Shown: one piece after another, positions 20,441-32,220 of the stretch
Layout: each line of letters begins with the position of its first letter
How positions within the stretch are numbered: the first letter of the stretch is position 1
DNA from: Mesostigma viride
Taxonomy: Eukaryota > Streptophyta > Mesostigmatophyceae > Mesostigmatales > Mesostigmataceae
Direction of reading: 5' to 3'
NCBI GenBank assembly: GCA_009746045.1
Contig: RPFO01000144.1
Coordinates: 109,267-173,266, forward strand
Length of the DNA stretch: 64,000 nt
Made by a program: the position numbers and the translations under genes
Notes under the pieces: model-generated
The model's input: only the letters and a program-made list of their open reading frames with translations
Told to the model about the DNA's origin: nothing
The model's database searches: none

Positions 20441-21057
20441 AGTTGTGAGGGTGAGAATGCCACGAATTCCGCCATGGTTCTTGCAGGAAGTTGCCTTTAT
20501 TAATAACAAGGAAACACAGACGTAAGTCACGTCACTTCCAAGACTGCACGCAGCACAGACGACAGGGTCGCAGTGCCAAGAGAACGTGCACGCAAGAACT
20601 AGCGTCCCGGTGTGACCAAGTCACTCATATAGCTTGCTAGGGACGCGTCCAAGTATTCAGCTGCACTGTCACAGCTGAACTGTCAATCAATTGATTACAC
20701 AGACTCTGGCACGCCTTTGGCGCGCAGATCTATCAATTGTCCATACGGCTAGTCCTGTGGACCTATCCGTACACTAGTCAGCATCAATTGTCTCATAGGT
20801 CCTGGCGCGCTACAGCACGCCTACCTATCAATTGACCATCAAGTCCTGTACAAGTCCTGTCAACGTCCTGCGGACTATCAAAGTGACACTTGTACATCCT
20901 GTGTCCGTACGCGCCCACAGTGGCGCGCCGGGTACTGTCGGCACAGCCTAGGAAACGTCATAACTTTTACGTTCCTTAACCAAATGAGGCGTTCAAGGTG
21001 CCGTTGGAAAGAGCGTAACAATCTCTATCCATCTAACGTAAATCCTTTACGTTAACT
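20441..21057 (-). repeat. LTR of element B (5' LTR in element orientation, 617 bp)
   Basis: This matches 10556-11172. It would hold the promoter for the minus-strand transcript. The next internal bases (CGTATTACACG on minus) do not begin with TGG, so priming may differ from the common tRNA 3'-end mode. Confidence 0.9.
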
Positions 21058-21314
21058 GACGGCTGCACACACACGTACACACACCATGCACGCAAGGGCC
21101 GGCTGCACACACACGTACATACACCGCGCACGCAAGGGGCGGCTGCACACACACGTACATACACCATGCACGCAAGGGGCGGCTGCACACACATGTACAT
21201 CCACCGCGCACGCAAGGGGCGAGTGCACACACACGTACACACACCGCGCACGCAAGGGCCGGCTGCACACACACGTACATCCACCGCGCACGCAAGGGGC
21301 AACTGCACACACAC
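21058..21314. repeat. 40-bp minisatellite, block 4
   Basis: This has the same orientation as the other blocks. It continues block 3 across element B and corresponds to 7876-8133 in block 2. It ends where repeat D inserts. Confidence 0.92.
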
Positions 21315-23320
21315 ATCCAATTGCTGCTTTAGTTCCATTGGAGTGAGGGGCTGCCAGAGAAACATGTTTATTACAAATACGTGTTAGGCACACGTCCAAG
21401 CCATTAGCTAACCTAAGAATCTGCAGTTTCTAAGCTAACTAGGCCACACAACAGGGGCCGAAACATCACACCAGTCATAAGGACCTGGGCCAGTCAAGAG
21501 GACCTGGGCTTTGTAACATCCTCATGGCAGCAAGGGTGGGTGGGTGGGAGCTGCAAAGAGGAGTGGTTGTTGCCCCGCCACAACCCTAACTATCCACCGT
21601 CTACCTAGTCGTAGGTGGGGTGGCGGACGCCAGCCCACTGACCAACAGGCCAGTGGCGCCGCGCCGCCCCCGGTCCACAGGACTGCCCCCGGTCCACAAA
21701 ACTGGACCCGGTCCACAGTACCGTCCCCGGTACCCCCCCCCCCACAACACCGTACCCCCCCCCCTAGTACTGGCTACCAAGTCAGACCTGTCTACTGCGG
21801 CCTCCCCTCCCCCTTTGAGACTTCCGCAGGTCATAGATAGAACGAGCGTGAGCTCACAAAATCCAATTGCTGCTTTAGTTCCATTGGAGTGAGGGGCTGC
21901 CAGAGAAACATGTTTATTACAAATACGTGTTAGGCACACGTCCAAGCCATTAGCTAACCTAAGAATCTGCAGTTTCTAAGCTAACTAGGCCACACAACAG
22001 GGGCCGAAACATCACACCAGTCATAAGGACCTGGGCCAGTCAAGAGGACCTGGGCTTTGTAACATCCCGTACCCACTACCTGGCCACTTGGCCGCAAGCT
22101 GTCGTATGGCCCAGACTTCTCGTCGCCCCCCTTGTCCCCTGCCGCTACCAGTGCTTCCATTAAACCAGGCGGCAATACAAGGGGGAAGCCAAAAGTATCC
22201 CCGTAGGGACCCCCACTACGGGGGGTTCTCACCCATGTGGGCACTGCCCTCGGCAGCACCCCTGAAGGTTCGGCAATTCTTTGTACACCTTTCTTCACAG
22301 GCATAGCACCCCCGGCACCCCAATGACGCAGCTGCGTCTGGGATCCGCTATCGCCCCGCCCTACCATCCTTCCCCTTCCCCGCTGTGCACCGTCAGTCCC
22401 AACAACTCGTCCCCGCTTAAATTACGCGGCACCGACCCCGCCATTCCGCCCTGGCCGCCGGCCGCTGTCGCCTCACTTGACACGAGGAAATGTTAGGCTG
22501 TTTAGGGTGCTGCCCCCCCTGGCGCTGGGGCTGCAGCCACCCCGCTCCTGTGCTGGCCTGGGGGCTCGATTCCCCCTTCTTCCCATGCTCGTATAGCGCC
22601 CTCATGCACTATTCTTAACGATATTCATTAGCCAGGCCCAGCGCATTCGATACACAACGAACTTGCCTGCGGCGTATTCCCCCTCCGCCTGTAACTGTTG
22701 CCACCCAAGCACCACGACTGCCCCGCTTTAGTTGTCCGATCAAGAGTCACTCCCGCGTCTATCCAGACCCCTCCCGCGAGCTCGGGGTGGCGAGTACAAC
22801 GGGCGAGAAGAAATAAAACAATCTGGCACTGGCAGCTACCGCCTGCACTTCGAACGGCAAGTTCTTGGGGTGCTGCCGACCCCCGTCGCGCAGCCGTCAT
22901 AACCTTAAATAAACCAGGCCCCCGAATAGTAATTCGGAGGCCGGTAGCTGTGATTTACATTCGGCACCGCCATAGCAGTGCATACACGCCATCAGTGGGC
23001 CGTCGACACAGCTGCAAAGAGGAGTGGTTGTTGCCCCGCCACAACCCTAACTATCCACCGTCTACCTAGTCGTAGGTGGGGTGGCGGACGCCAGCCCACT
23101 GACCAACAGGCCAGTGGCGCCGCGCCGCCCCCGGTCCACAGGACTGCCCCCGGTCCACAAAACTGGACCCGGTCCACAGTACCGTCCCCGGTACCCCCCC
23201 CCCACAACACCGTACCCCCCCCCCTAGTACTGGCTACCAAGTCAGACCTGTCTACTGCGGCCTCCCCTCCCCCTTTGAGACTTCCGCAGGTCATAGATAG
23301 AACGAGCGTGAGCTCACAAA
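21315..23320 (-). mobile_element. Repeat D, reverse copy (non-coding, about 2 kb)
   Basis: In its own (minus) orientation it reads V (23012-23320), U-T (21862-23011), V (21551-21861), short w-T (21316-21550). V, about 310 bp, begins TTTGTGAGCTCAC, ends CTCCTCTTTGCAG and contains TGTGGACCGGG repeats. T ends with a TCCAAT...ATTGGA hairpin. The flanks join as CACACAC|GTACATAC, and the same uninterrupted sequence exists at about 8120-8146, so insertion made no target duplication. I find no coding sequence and cannot place it in a superfamily. Confidence 0.7.
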
Positions 23321-24965
23321 GTACATACACCGCGCACGCAAGGGGCGGCTGCACACACACGTACACACACCGCGCACGCAAGGGGCAACTGCACACACAT
23401 GTACACACACCGCGCACGCTTGGGGCGGCTGCACACACACGTACCTACACCGCGCACGCAAGGGGCGGCTGCACACACACGTACATACACCGCGCACGCA
23501 AGGGGCAACTGCACACACATGTACATACACCGCGCAACCACGGGGCGGCTGCACACACACGTACATACACCGCGCACGCAAGGGGCGGCTGCACACATAC
23601 GTACCTACACCGCGCACCCAAGGGGCGACTGCACACACATGTACATCCACCGCGCACGCAAGGGCCGGCTGCACACACACGTACACACACCATGCACGCA
23701 AGGGCCGGCTGCACACACACGTACATACACCGCGCACGCAAGGGGCGGCTGCACACACACGTTCATACACCGCGCACGCAAGGGCCGGCATGCACACACA
23801 CGTACATACACCGCGCACGCAAGGGGCAACTGCACACACATGTACACACACCGCGCATGCAAGGGCCGGCTGCACACACACGTACATACACCGCGCACGC
23901 AATTAAGGGGAAACTGCCCACACATGGACATACTGTACACTGCACACGCAAGGGGCGGCTGCATTAACACGTACATACACCGCGCACGCAAGGGGCGGCT
24001 GCACACACACGTACATACACCATGCACGCAAGGGGCGGCTGCACACACATGTACATCCACCGCGCACGCAAGGGGCGAGTGCACACACACGTACACACAC
24101 CGCGCACGCAAGGGGCGGCTGCACACACACGTACACACACCATGCACGCAATTGCCGGCATGCACACACACGTACATCCACCGCGCACGCAAGGGGCAAC
24201 TGCACACACATGTACACACACCGCGCACGCTTGGGGCAGCTGCACTCACATGTACGCACACCGCGCACGCAAGGGCCGGCTGCACACACACGTACATACA
24301 CCGCGCACGCAAGGGGCAACTGCACACACATGTACACACACCGCGCACGCAAGGGCCGGCTGCACACACACGTACATACACCGCGCACGCAAGGGGAAAC
24401 TGCCCACACATGGACATACACTGCGCACGCAAGGGGCGGCTGCATTAACACGTACATACGCCGCGCACGCAAGGGCCGGCATGCACACACACGTACATAC
24501 ACCGCCCATGTAAGGGGCGGCTGCACACACACGTACACACACCATGCACGCAAGGGCCGGCATGCACACACAGTACACACACCGCGCACGCAAGGGGCGG
24601 CTGCACACACACGTACATACACTGCGCACGCAAGGGGCTGCTGCACACACACTTACACTCACCATGCACGCAAGGGGCGGCTGCACACACACGTACATAC
24701 ACCGCGCACGCAAGGGACGGCTGCACACACACGTACATACACCGCGCACGCAAGGGGCAACTGCCCGCACATGTACATCCACCGCGCACGCAAGGGCCGG
24801 CTGCACACACATGTACATACACCATGCACGCAAGGACAAGGATGCACACACATGTACACACACCATGCACGCAAGGGGCGGCTGCACACACACGTACATA
24901 CACAATGCACGGTTGGGGCGACGGCACTCACATGTACATACACCATGCACGCAAGGACAAGGATG
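23321..24965. repeat. 40-bp minisatellite, block 5
   Basis: This has the same unit and orientation. It repeats variant runs seen in blocks 1 and 3 and ends in GGATG (24961-24965), the target duplication of element E. Confidence 0.93.
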
Positions 24966-25561
24966 TGTTAGGGATATTATATCCACCTGGCCACAATATA
25001 TCCCAGCCTGATTTATTTCTTGTTGGATTTATTCCATATGGACTGGGAATTTGATAGCTATGATGAGCTAGATGGAACAGGCTCAATGAGCTGATCAATA
25101 TTCATGTGCCATAGTCCTATACTTGGACATGGATGACTTGTACCCTGAGTCAGCCTAGTAGCATCACGTATTTGATTGACAAGTGGTGCTATGGCCTATT
25201 GGACAAGTGTTTGGTCCATGAGCTGACAAGTGTTGGAAGCTCATGATGACACATGTTATGACTTACATGATGACAAGTGGGTAGACTCATTGCATGACAC
25301 TTGTCACTCCAAGGAGAAGAGATGTGTCACTTTATTAATCATGTTATGTGGCACATTATTACGTAGACACTTGGCATCTAGCTATTATGCCAGCTCATTG
25401 GATCATGTCTAGAATGTTCTAGGAATGTTCTAAGAATATGCCAGGAATATTCCTGGAATATACTGAGAATATGCTGGGAATATGCTAGGAATATGCTAGG
25501 ATGTTTCTACAAGCTTCTGTGATGATGTCATTGCTGATGTCATCCTTCCTAGCCTAAAAGT

Positions 25562-25569
25562 TATAAAAG
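25562..25569 (+). promoter_or_regulatory. Likely TATA box of element E LTR
   Basis: TATAAAAG is followed by five tandem 11-12-base CCTCCATTC-type repeats (about 25592-25648) and an AATAAA at 25673-25678. This arrangement fits U3, R and U5 of an LTR. Confidence 0.6.
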
Positions 25570-25672
25570 GAAACTGCCCCCTAAGGGCAGGTACCTCCAT
25601 TCTACCTCCATTCGACCTCCATTCGACCTCCATTCAACCTCCATTCAAGCTCTTCTCCAACTATTATATTCT

Positions 25673-25678
25673 AATAAA
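25673..25678 (+). promoter_or_regulatory. AATAAA poly(A) signal in element E LTR
   Basis: It lies about 105 bases downstream of the TATA box. It would end the R region when read in the 3' LTR. Confidence 0.5.
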
Positions 25679-25805
25679 GCCATTTATTCTTCCACGTAAA
25701 TTGTCTTCAACCTCTCTTTCTTTCAGCACCTGCAAGGTGTGTGGGTAGCAAGGCCAAGCACAAGGCATTGTGTAAAACCCATTAGTCTCCTCTCCTTTTC
25801 CAACA

Positions 25806-25817
25806 TGGTATCGGAGG
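25806..25817 (+). promoter_or_regulatory. Primer-binding site of element E
   Basis: TGGTATCGGAGG begins directly after the LTR CA. It resembles the TGGTATCAGAGC form common in Copia elements primed by initiator Met tRNA, with a few differences. Confidence 0.65.
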
Positions 25818-25824
25818 ATTGTTC

Positions 25825-27603
25825 ATGAGCTCCAAGAAGACCACCAAGAAACCCAGCCCAGTTACAAGCTCCATGGCAAGCGAGGTGGACTACACTCCTA
25901 TGCTGAATGTGTGCTCCAAGATGGTGCTGAAATTTGACGGCACAAGTTTACGTGGCTGGGAGGAGACCAAGACATCCCTTGAGGGCTTCTGTCGCTTCTA
26001 CGGGGTTAAGGATGTTCTGCTTGGCACCAAGGAGGACCCCAAGGCTGACATGGCTGTCGGCCTTGTCATCTCAGCTGCACTTGTTGGAGAAGCGAGGCGC
26101 ATCCTATCGCTCGTGCCAGACCAATCTGGCAGCAAGCTCTACAAGACGCTGAGGGAGGTCTACGAGCAGCAAAAGCTCACCAAGAGCCACCGGATGGACC
26201 TCAGGGTCCAGCTGCACAGGCTGCAAATGAAGCCAGGGGAGACCATGGGGCAGTATATCCTAAGGGGACTGCTGCTGCTGGCGGAGTACCGTGCTGTGGG
26301 GGGAGTCATGAGTGACCAAGACTTCGCAGCCATTCTCAAGAGCGGCCTGCCAGACAAATATCGCCCTGCGCTGATATCGGTGCATTTCAAGGAGGAGGAC
26401 AACTTGGAGGAGGTCAAGGCTGCGCTGCTGGAGGCGGAGGACATGCTGATGGGAGGGCGTTCTGCTGAAGCAAAGAAGGAGAGCTCATCGGACGGCCAGG
26501 CTTTCCACACTACTACCAAGAAAAGTGGAGGAAAGCGGTGCTATCACTGCAAGAAGCTCGGGCACGTGGAGGCCCAGTGCTGGGAGAAGCATCCGGAGCT
26601 GAAGCAAGAACGCAAGAACCAGGCGACGCGACGGAACCACGCGACATCAGCGGCGAGAAAGGGGCACTCACCAGGTGCCAGCGAGGCGCACATCACCCAG
26701 GAGGCTGCAGAGCTGCCGTCCGGCTTCGTCTTCGCCACCATCGCCGAGTCGCCATCGCCGTCGGACACTGCTGCACTCACGCAATATGAAAAGAAGGCGC
26801 CGACCAGCTGGGTGCTGGATTCTGCAGCGAGCTGTCACATGACGCCATGCCCGTCGGATTTCGTGTGCCTGCACCCTCACAACAGGGAAATCGCCGGCTC
26901 AGGCGGCAAACTGAAGGCGACAGCCATCGGGACTGTCAAGCTGAAGCTGCCGGGCCAGGAGGCAGACGTGCACCTCCAAAACGCGCTGCTCGTTCCAAAG
27001 CTGAGCACCCGACTTTTATCTGTCGGCCAGCTCGTCAAGGATGGCCACAACGTCGACCTCGCCAAGCGGGTTGCTGTGCTGGACAGCAGGCCCTGCAGCA
27101 TCGTGACGAGGAACAACACCTACTTTTTGCCCGCGCGCGGTGCGGACGCAGCGATGGACGCCATCCCAGAGCTGAAATCTTCGGCGACGAGCTTCAAGGA
27201 CGTCGACGCTGCCTGTCAAGGGCAGAAAATGGCGAGCAGCGAGCGCAGCATCTCACGTGCCTCGGGACACGCGGCGGAGTGGCTGGCCGTGGGCCTAACG
27301 GTCATACTGGCCATGCTTGCCCGTGTATGCGGGATCGGGGGCGGCCTACTGGGCATTACTCGCACACTGCGTGGCTTTATATACTCTGCGCCGGCCCAGT
27401 GGAAGTTCACGCCAATTCGAGAAGTTTCCAGCGCAATGGAGAAGTCCGTGTCAGACGCTGAAGTACTTCCAGAAACCGCGGTCCAGAACAGCCCAGTGCA
27501 GGCGGAGCGCGTTGTCGCCGCCAGCATACCAGGTGATACTGGTGCTAGTAACCAAGTCCGGCGACCAGACCAAAGGCGCGGCGCTCGAACGCTGCCAGCC
27601 TAA
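25825..27603 (+). CDS. Element E Gag-protease polyprotein
   Basis: The ATG at 25825 (MSSKKTTKKP) is the first after the primer-binding site and gives 592 residues. Residues about 25-210 are a Copia-type Gag (helix-rich, with LHRLQMKPGETMGQYI). A zinc knuckle CYHCKKLGHVEAQC starts near residue 239. A Copia protease follows, with WVLDSAASCHMTP (Asp near 332) and the end NNTYFLPARG. The usual DSG is DSA here. After about residue 440 the protein leaves the Copia plan. Instead of integrase it has a hydrophobic stretch (AVGLTVILAMLARVCGIGGG, about 486-510) that could cross a membrane, then a low-complexity tail. Whether this tail is selected or is just readable debris is unknown. Confidence 0.85.
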   Translation: MSSKKTTKKPSPVTSSMASEVDYTPMLNVCSKMVLKFDGTSLRGWEETKTSLEGFCRFYGVKDVLLGTKEDPKADMAVGLVISAALVGEARRILSLVPDQSGSKLYKTLREVYEQQKLTKSHRMDLRVQLHRLQMKPGETMGQYILRGLLLLAEYRAVGGVMSDQDFAAILKSGLPDKYRPALISVHFKEEDNLEEVKAALLEAEDMLMGGRSAEAKKESSSDGQAFHTTTKKSGGKRCYHCKKLGHVEAQCWEKHPELKQERKNQATRRNHATSAARKGHSPGASEAHITQEAAELPSGFVFATIAESPSPSDTAALTQYEKKAPTSWVLDSAASCHMTPCPSDFVCLHPHNREIAGSGGKLKATAIGTVKLKLPGQEADVHLQNALLVPKLSTRLLSVGQLVKDGHNVDLAKRVAVLDSRPCSIVTRNNTYFLPARGADAAMDAIPELKSSATSFKDVDAACQGQKMASSERSISRASGHAAEWLAVGLTVILAMLARVCGIGGGLLGITRTLRGFIYSAPAQWKFTPIREVSSAMEKSVSDAEVLPETAVQNSPVQAERVVAASIPGDTGASNQVRRPDQRRGARTLPA

Positions 27604-29056
27604 CTGAGGGGGAACAAATTCGTGGCGCGAGGGCGAAATCGACCAAGCTGCCAAAATTTTCCAAGTCCTGGACTGCCAAGTCCGGTGCTGGCGCGAGGCC
27701 TCGAGCGAGCCGACAACGACGTGGACAGCGACCTGTCAGCCACAGTGCTGTCAAGCACCAACGGTCAACTCAGGTGCAAAATGCTGCCAAGGTATCACGT
27801 CGGTCAGTTTACGGTGTTCGGCCAGGCCATGGCATTTGCAACTGCGCTAACTGCAACGACCCTTGGAAATTGTCGCCCAGGATGCACAGACCCCACTTCT
27901 CAAGGTTGCCCTAATGTTTTGTCTGTGGGAAATGAACTTGTATGTTGACTTTTGTGTCGTGTTTGCTGGAAATTGTGAGGCGCCGTAAGCGTGCGTTTTC
28001 TGGTTCTTTCTTTGTGTTCTTCCAGCAGTTATGTGTTTATTTTGCCATCAGTGGCAATGGCCCACGCATTTTGGTATTGTTCCCACGAGACGTTTTCTAC
28101 GTACCTGGAGTGTATATCCAGAGTTTTTGCACGCTATTTGTGGCACTGGTCTGCGGCGTAGTGAAGCGCCGTTATATCGTCGTCTACGACTTGTTTTCGT
28201 AAGTTAAAGTGCCTGTGACGCGTGTGTTATTTTGTTTTGTGCTGAGAGCATTGCTTGTATGCAAATGCTTACGTCCTTTGTGTCGAATTCGGCTGTGCAC
28301 TTCGGCATAGCCTGTAATGTCGGACGTAATGTTTACTCTCGGGCACTGATTTGTGAATCGTGACCAAGTATCGTTACTTGTGTTCGCCTTTGTGGCGGTA
28401 ATGTCTTGCACGTCCTGTTTTCTTTGCTATGAAGCGTGTTTATCTGTTATGGCCACTGTGTTTTGTGTTGAAGGTTGTATTGTACCTTGTTTGTGTGGCA
28501 TTTGTTGCCAATATGTTTGTTTGCTCACCCCGTTTATTTGGCGTAAAACGTGATGTTGGTGTCATTTATTGTGTGAGATGGCGTATGTTATGTTGCTCCG
28601 TGTGTGTACAGCACGTATTGTTGCCGTTGCCCTACCTCTATACCGTTTGGGTTAGCTCATAGGGACTTTCTTTGTTGGCATGTGTTGCCGTATTATATGT
28701 GTGGGACTGTGTGCCCCTATTGTGTCCATGGGCAGCCGCTTTGAGTGAGGGGGGAATGTAGCATCTAGAGCACTTTTTCCAACTAAGGGTTGGGTATCAG
28801 CCATCCAGGATGGGCAGCTAGTGCGTTGCTGCTATGGTAGGACACTCATTCGCGTTGCCGGGGGGGACGGATCAGTGGCGGTAGTGCGGCTCATGACCGC
28901 ATGTTGGAGCTTCAAGCGTTTCACGAGGACGGCATCTTCATTTTCAGTTGCACCATGCTAGCAACTGGACGGCATGCTACGAGCATGTGGTTAAGGGGGG
29001 TGTTGAGATTCCACCTACCCACATCTTTTGCATTGTGCCCATGTGGCTAAGGGGGG
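27604..29056 (+). other. Element E non-coding 3' region
   Basis: The stretch is T- and G-rich in its second half. Several short hydrophobic Cys/Val-rich readings are possible but overlap in different frames and show no domain. No integrase or RT motif is present in any frame. It ends in the polypurine tract AAGGGGGG. Confidence 0.65.
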
Positions 29057-29898
29057 TGTTAGGGATATTATATCCACCTGGCCACAATATATCCCAGCCT
29101 GATTTATTTCTTGTTGGATTTATTCCATATGGACTGGGAATTTGATAGCTATGATGAGCTAGATGGAACAGGCTCAATGAGCTGATCAATATTCATGTGC
29201 CATAGTCCTATACTTGGACATGGATGACTTGTACCCTGAGTCAGCCTAGTAGCATCACGTATTTGATTGACAAGTGGTGCTATGGCCTATTGGACAAGTG
29301 TTTGGTCCATGAGCTGACAAGTGTTGGAAGCTCATGATGACACATGTTATGACTTACATGATGACAAGTGGGTAGACTCATTGCATGACACTTGTCACTC
29401 CAAGGAGAAGAGATGTGTCACTTTATTAATCATGTTATGTGGCACATTATTACGTAGACACTTGGCATCTAGCTATTATGCCAGCTCATTGGATCATGTC
29501 TAGAATGTTCTAGGAATGTTCTAAGAATATGCCAGGAATATTCCTGGAATATACTGAGAATATGCTGGGAATATGCTAGGAATATGCTAGGATGTTTCTA
29601 CAAGCTTCTGTGATGATGTCATTGCTGATGTCATCCTTCCTAGCCTAAAAGTTATAAAAGGAAACTGCCCCCTAAGGGCAGGTACCTCCATTCTACCTCC
29701 ATTCGACCTCCATTCGACCTCCATTCAACCTCCATTCAAGCTCTTCTCCAACTATTATATTCTAATAAAGCCATTTATTCTTCCACGTAAATTGTCTTCA
29801 ACCTCTCTTTCTTTCAGCACCTGCAAGGTGTGTGGGTAGCAAGGCCAAGCACAAGGCATTGTGTAAAACCCATTAGCTTCCTCTACCTAATCCAAACA
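29057..29898 (+). repeat. 3' LTR of element E (842 bp)
   Basis: This is the partner of 24966-25805. It ends ACCTAATCCAAACA, followed by the GGATG duplication. Confidence 0.92.
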
Positions 29899-30563
29899 GG
29901 ATGCACACACATGTAGATACACCGCGCACGCAAGGGGCGGCTGCACACACACGTACATACACCGCGCACGCAAGGGGCGAGTGCGCACACACGTACATCC
30001 ACCGCGCACGCAAGGGGCGGCTGCACACACACGTACATACACCGCGCACGCAAGGGGAGAGTGCAAACACATGTACATACACCATGCACGCAAGGGGCGG
30101 CTGCACACACACGTACACACACCATGCACGCAAGGGGCGGCTGCACACACATGTACATCCACCGCGCACGCAAGGGGCGACTGACATACACCATGCACGC
30201 AAGGACAAGGATGCACACACATGTACATACACCGCGCACGCAAGGGGCGGCTGCACACACACGTACATACACCGCGCACGCAAGGGGGGAGTGCGCACAC
30301 ACGTACATCCACCGCGCACGCAAGGGGCGGCTGCACACACACGTACATACACCGCGCACGCAAGGGGCCAGTGCAAGCACATGTACATACACCATGCACG
30401 CAAGGGCCGGCATGCACAGAAACATACATACACCGCGCACGCAAGGGGCAACTGCACACACACGTACACACACCATGCACGCACGGGGCGACTGCACACA
30501 CATGTACATACACCATGCACGCAAGGGGCGGCCGCATTAACACGTACATACACCGCGCAACCA
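29899..30563. repeat. 40-bp minisatellite, block 6
   Basis: This has the same unit and orientation. It is interrupted at an AACCACGGGG variant unit by element F. Confidence 0.93.
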
Positions 30564-32220
30564 CATTGCATTACCGAAAGCCAAGCCTTGACCCCCAAGA
30601 CGTCCGGCTTTCAAGTTGGAGTGTACCCCCGCGGCATCTAGCAATGCCGACTAGTTTCAAGTGCGCACCAGTCAAAGTAGTTACCCTTCGCACAAACTCC
30701 AGCCACACATTTTCGTAACCGCCCTTTTGGCACCGCAGGAACTATTCTGTCTGATTCGGCCAGATTTCATCCAAGGAATCGGAAAGGAAAAACGGTGGAA
30801 TCAGAAAAGGAAAACGGTGGAATCATTTTCAGCCTGACCTAGTACAACACTATCGTCCGTTCAAGTCCGGCCTCACGGCCCATGCGACGCCATGTCGACC
30901 CGCCCATGCTTAGCCTTTTTTGCGCTAGACTAAAGAAAAATGGTCCCGTTCTTGCCTAAGCAAAAAAATGCACCTCAGCACCTGCTAGCCATGGTATATT
31001 TGCTAGCGATGGCAGTCTGGGAAACTTACAAACCAAACGGCAAATCAATCCAATCTCACGTTCAAAATGCCGCTTCCGTAGACATGTGTCGACTACTTTG
31101 TTTATGCGTGTGATTCAAACAAGCCAATTGTGAATTCCAGATTAGGAGTTAAGGTTTATGGCTGGCAGGACTGATATATTGCATGACGACACACCCTTTT
31201 TTGGCTTGAGACAGAAAGCTGTACATAAATTTCTTACATGAGATGTTTGTCATGTTCATTTTGATTTTAACGCACAGCCCCCCATTCAGCATGTCGAATG
31301 GCATGCGCATGTGCTGGCCGGCAGCCACTGCCATGTCGCCGGATCAGACTGGCGTACAAACCACACAATCTTCTTGTTCACGCATGCTAACCACAACCAT
31401 CGGTAAGCCGACGTTGTGCAGGAATTTTTTTTCATATGCCTTGGTTTAATAGTGGACGCTGCATCCCTGATTCGGCCGTGAAGCTTGTTGTCAGCTAGAC
31501 GTTAGCAGCTGAGTGCCGGGCCGCCCTATGTGGAATAACTTTCACATTGTCCATCGGCATTAACAGTTGAAAATTCCCTCCGATCGACCATGCCATAACA
31601 GGAAAATGCCATCATCTGTTGCAGTCCAGGCTTATATTTGCCACGATGTGGTGTGTGCCAGTTGTGCCACCTGTAATTTACATTACTAGGCTTGGTGTTC
31701 CTAGGGATTCCATTCATGGTGTTCCACTTAGTAGCCATACCAGCATGCCTTGCAGTTTTCACAATAGATTGCCTGCAGGCCATATCAAACCCAACTCCCA
31801 AGTTGTCCAGTAATGCATGTGGTACCAATGAACCTTACCTTGTACAGTAAAATAAGTTATGATATTGGTTGATGTTGTGCGCCCGTGCTTTCAATTTGTT
31901 TCATAATCCATGTGCCGTTCAGGCATGCACGTGTGAAACATCCAGGTATGCCTGTCATCTTCCCCCCCCGTATGATTCAATATCTCAGAGCCCAGATTGT
32001 TGTGGCACTGCGATAATGCATTATATAGCGTTGAAGAAAATGTGGGGCAGGTATTTGTGCAATTAACGCGCCATACGAACATTCCGGACGGTACATTCCG
32101 GTGATGTCGGGCAGTTGGGGGGTTCGCTTGGTCCCTTGGTTGCTTCCTCGCTTGGCTGCCACTGCGGGGGTGTAAGGACAGGTGCTCAAATGGAGAGACA
32201 CTAGACGTGCATGCATGTTT

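Larger units (their letters stand above)
10556..21057 (-). mobile_element. Copia-like LTR retrotransposon B (inactive, minus strand)
   Basis: Two 617-bp LTRs (10556-11172 and 20441-21057) flank ORF0, gag and pol, all on the minus strand, with TSD GACGG (10551-10555 and 21058-21062). The termini are AGTT...AACT rather than TG...CA. The coding part is homologous to elements A and C, with the same integrase, protease-like, RT, RNase H order, but it is broken by frameshifts in gag and pol. A 2.7-kb LTR element is inserted in RNase H. The uninterrupted target is visible in block 2 (near 7876). Confidence 0.92.
24966..25805 (+). repeat. 5' LTR of element E (840 bp)
   Basis: It starts TGTTAGGGATATTATATCC and ends CCTTTTCCAACA. 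It matches 29057-29898 closely except in the last 25 bases, where the two LTRs differ at several positions. It contains repeated GGAATATGCTAGGAAT-type units (about 25430-25500) and two TGATGTCAT motifs (about 25523-25543). Confidence 0.92.
24966..29898 (+). mobile_element. Copia LTR retrotransposon derivative E (gag-protease only)
   Basis: LTRs at 24966-25805 and 29057-29898 (TG...CA), primer-binding site TGGTATCGGAGG (25806-25817), polypurine tract AAGGGGGG before 29057, and TSD GGATG (24961-24965 and 29899-29903) define the whole element. It encodes gag and a Copia-type protease, but there is no integrase, RT or RNase H. It therefore needs proteins from another element. Protease lies directly after gag here, the canonical Copia order, unlike elements A-C. 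Confidence 0.92.

Noticed and set aside
21315-23320. Repeat D as a Helitron (no target duplication, hairpin near one end)
   Set aside because: It lacks the TC start with CTRR end and the insertion between A and T, and no Rep/helicase is visible.
27942-28662. Small hydrophobic Cys/Val-rich ORFs in the 3' part of element E (possible envelope remnant)
   Set aside because: They overlap in different frames in T/G-rich sequence and lack signal-peptide, cleavage or known domain features.
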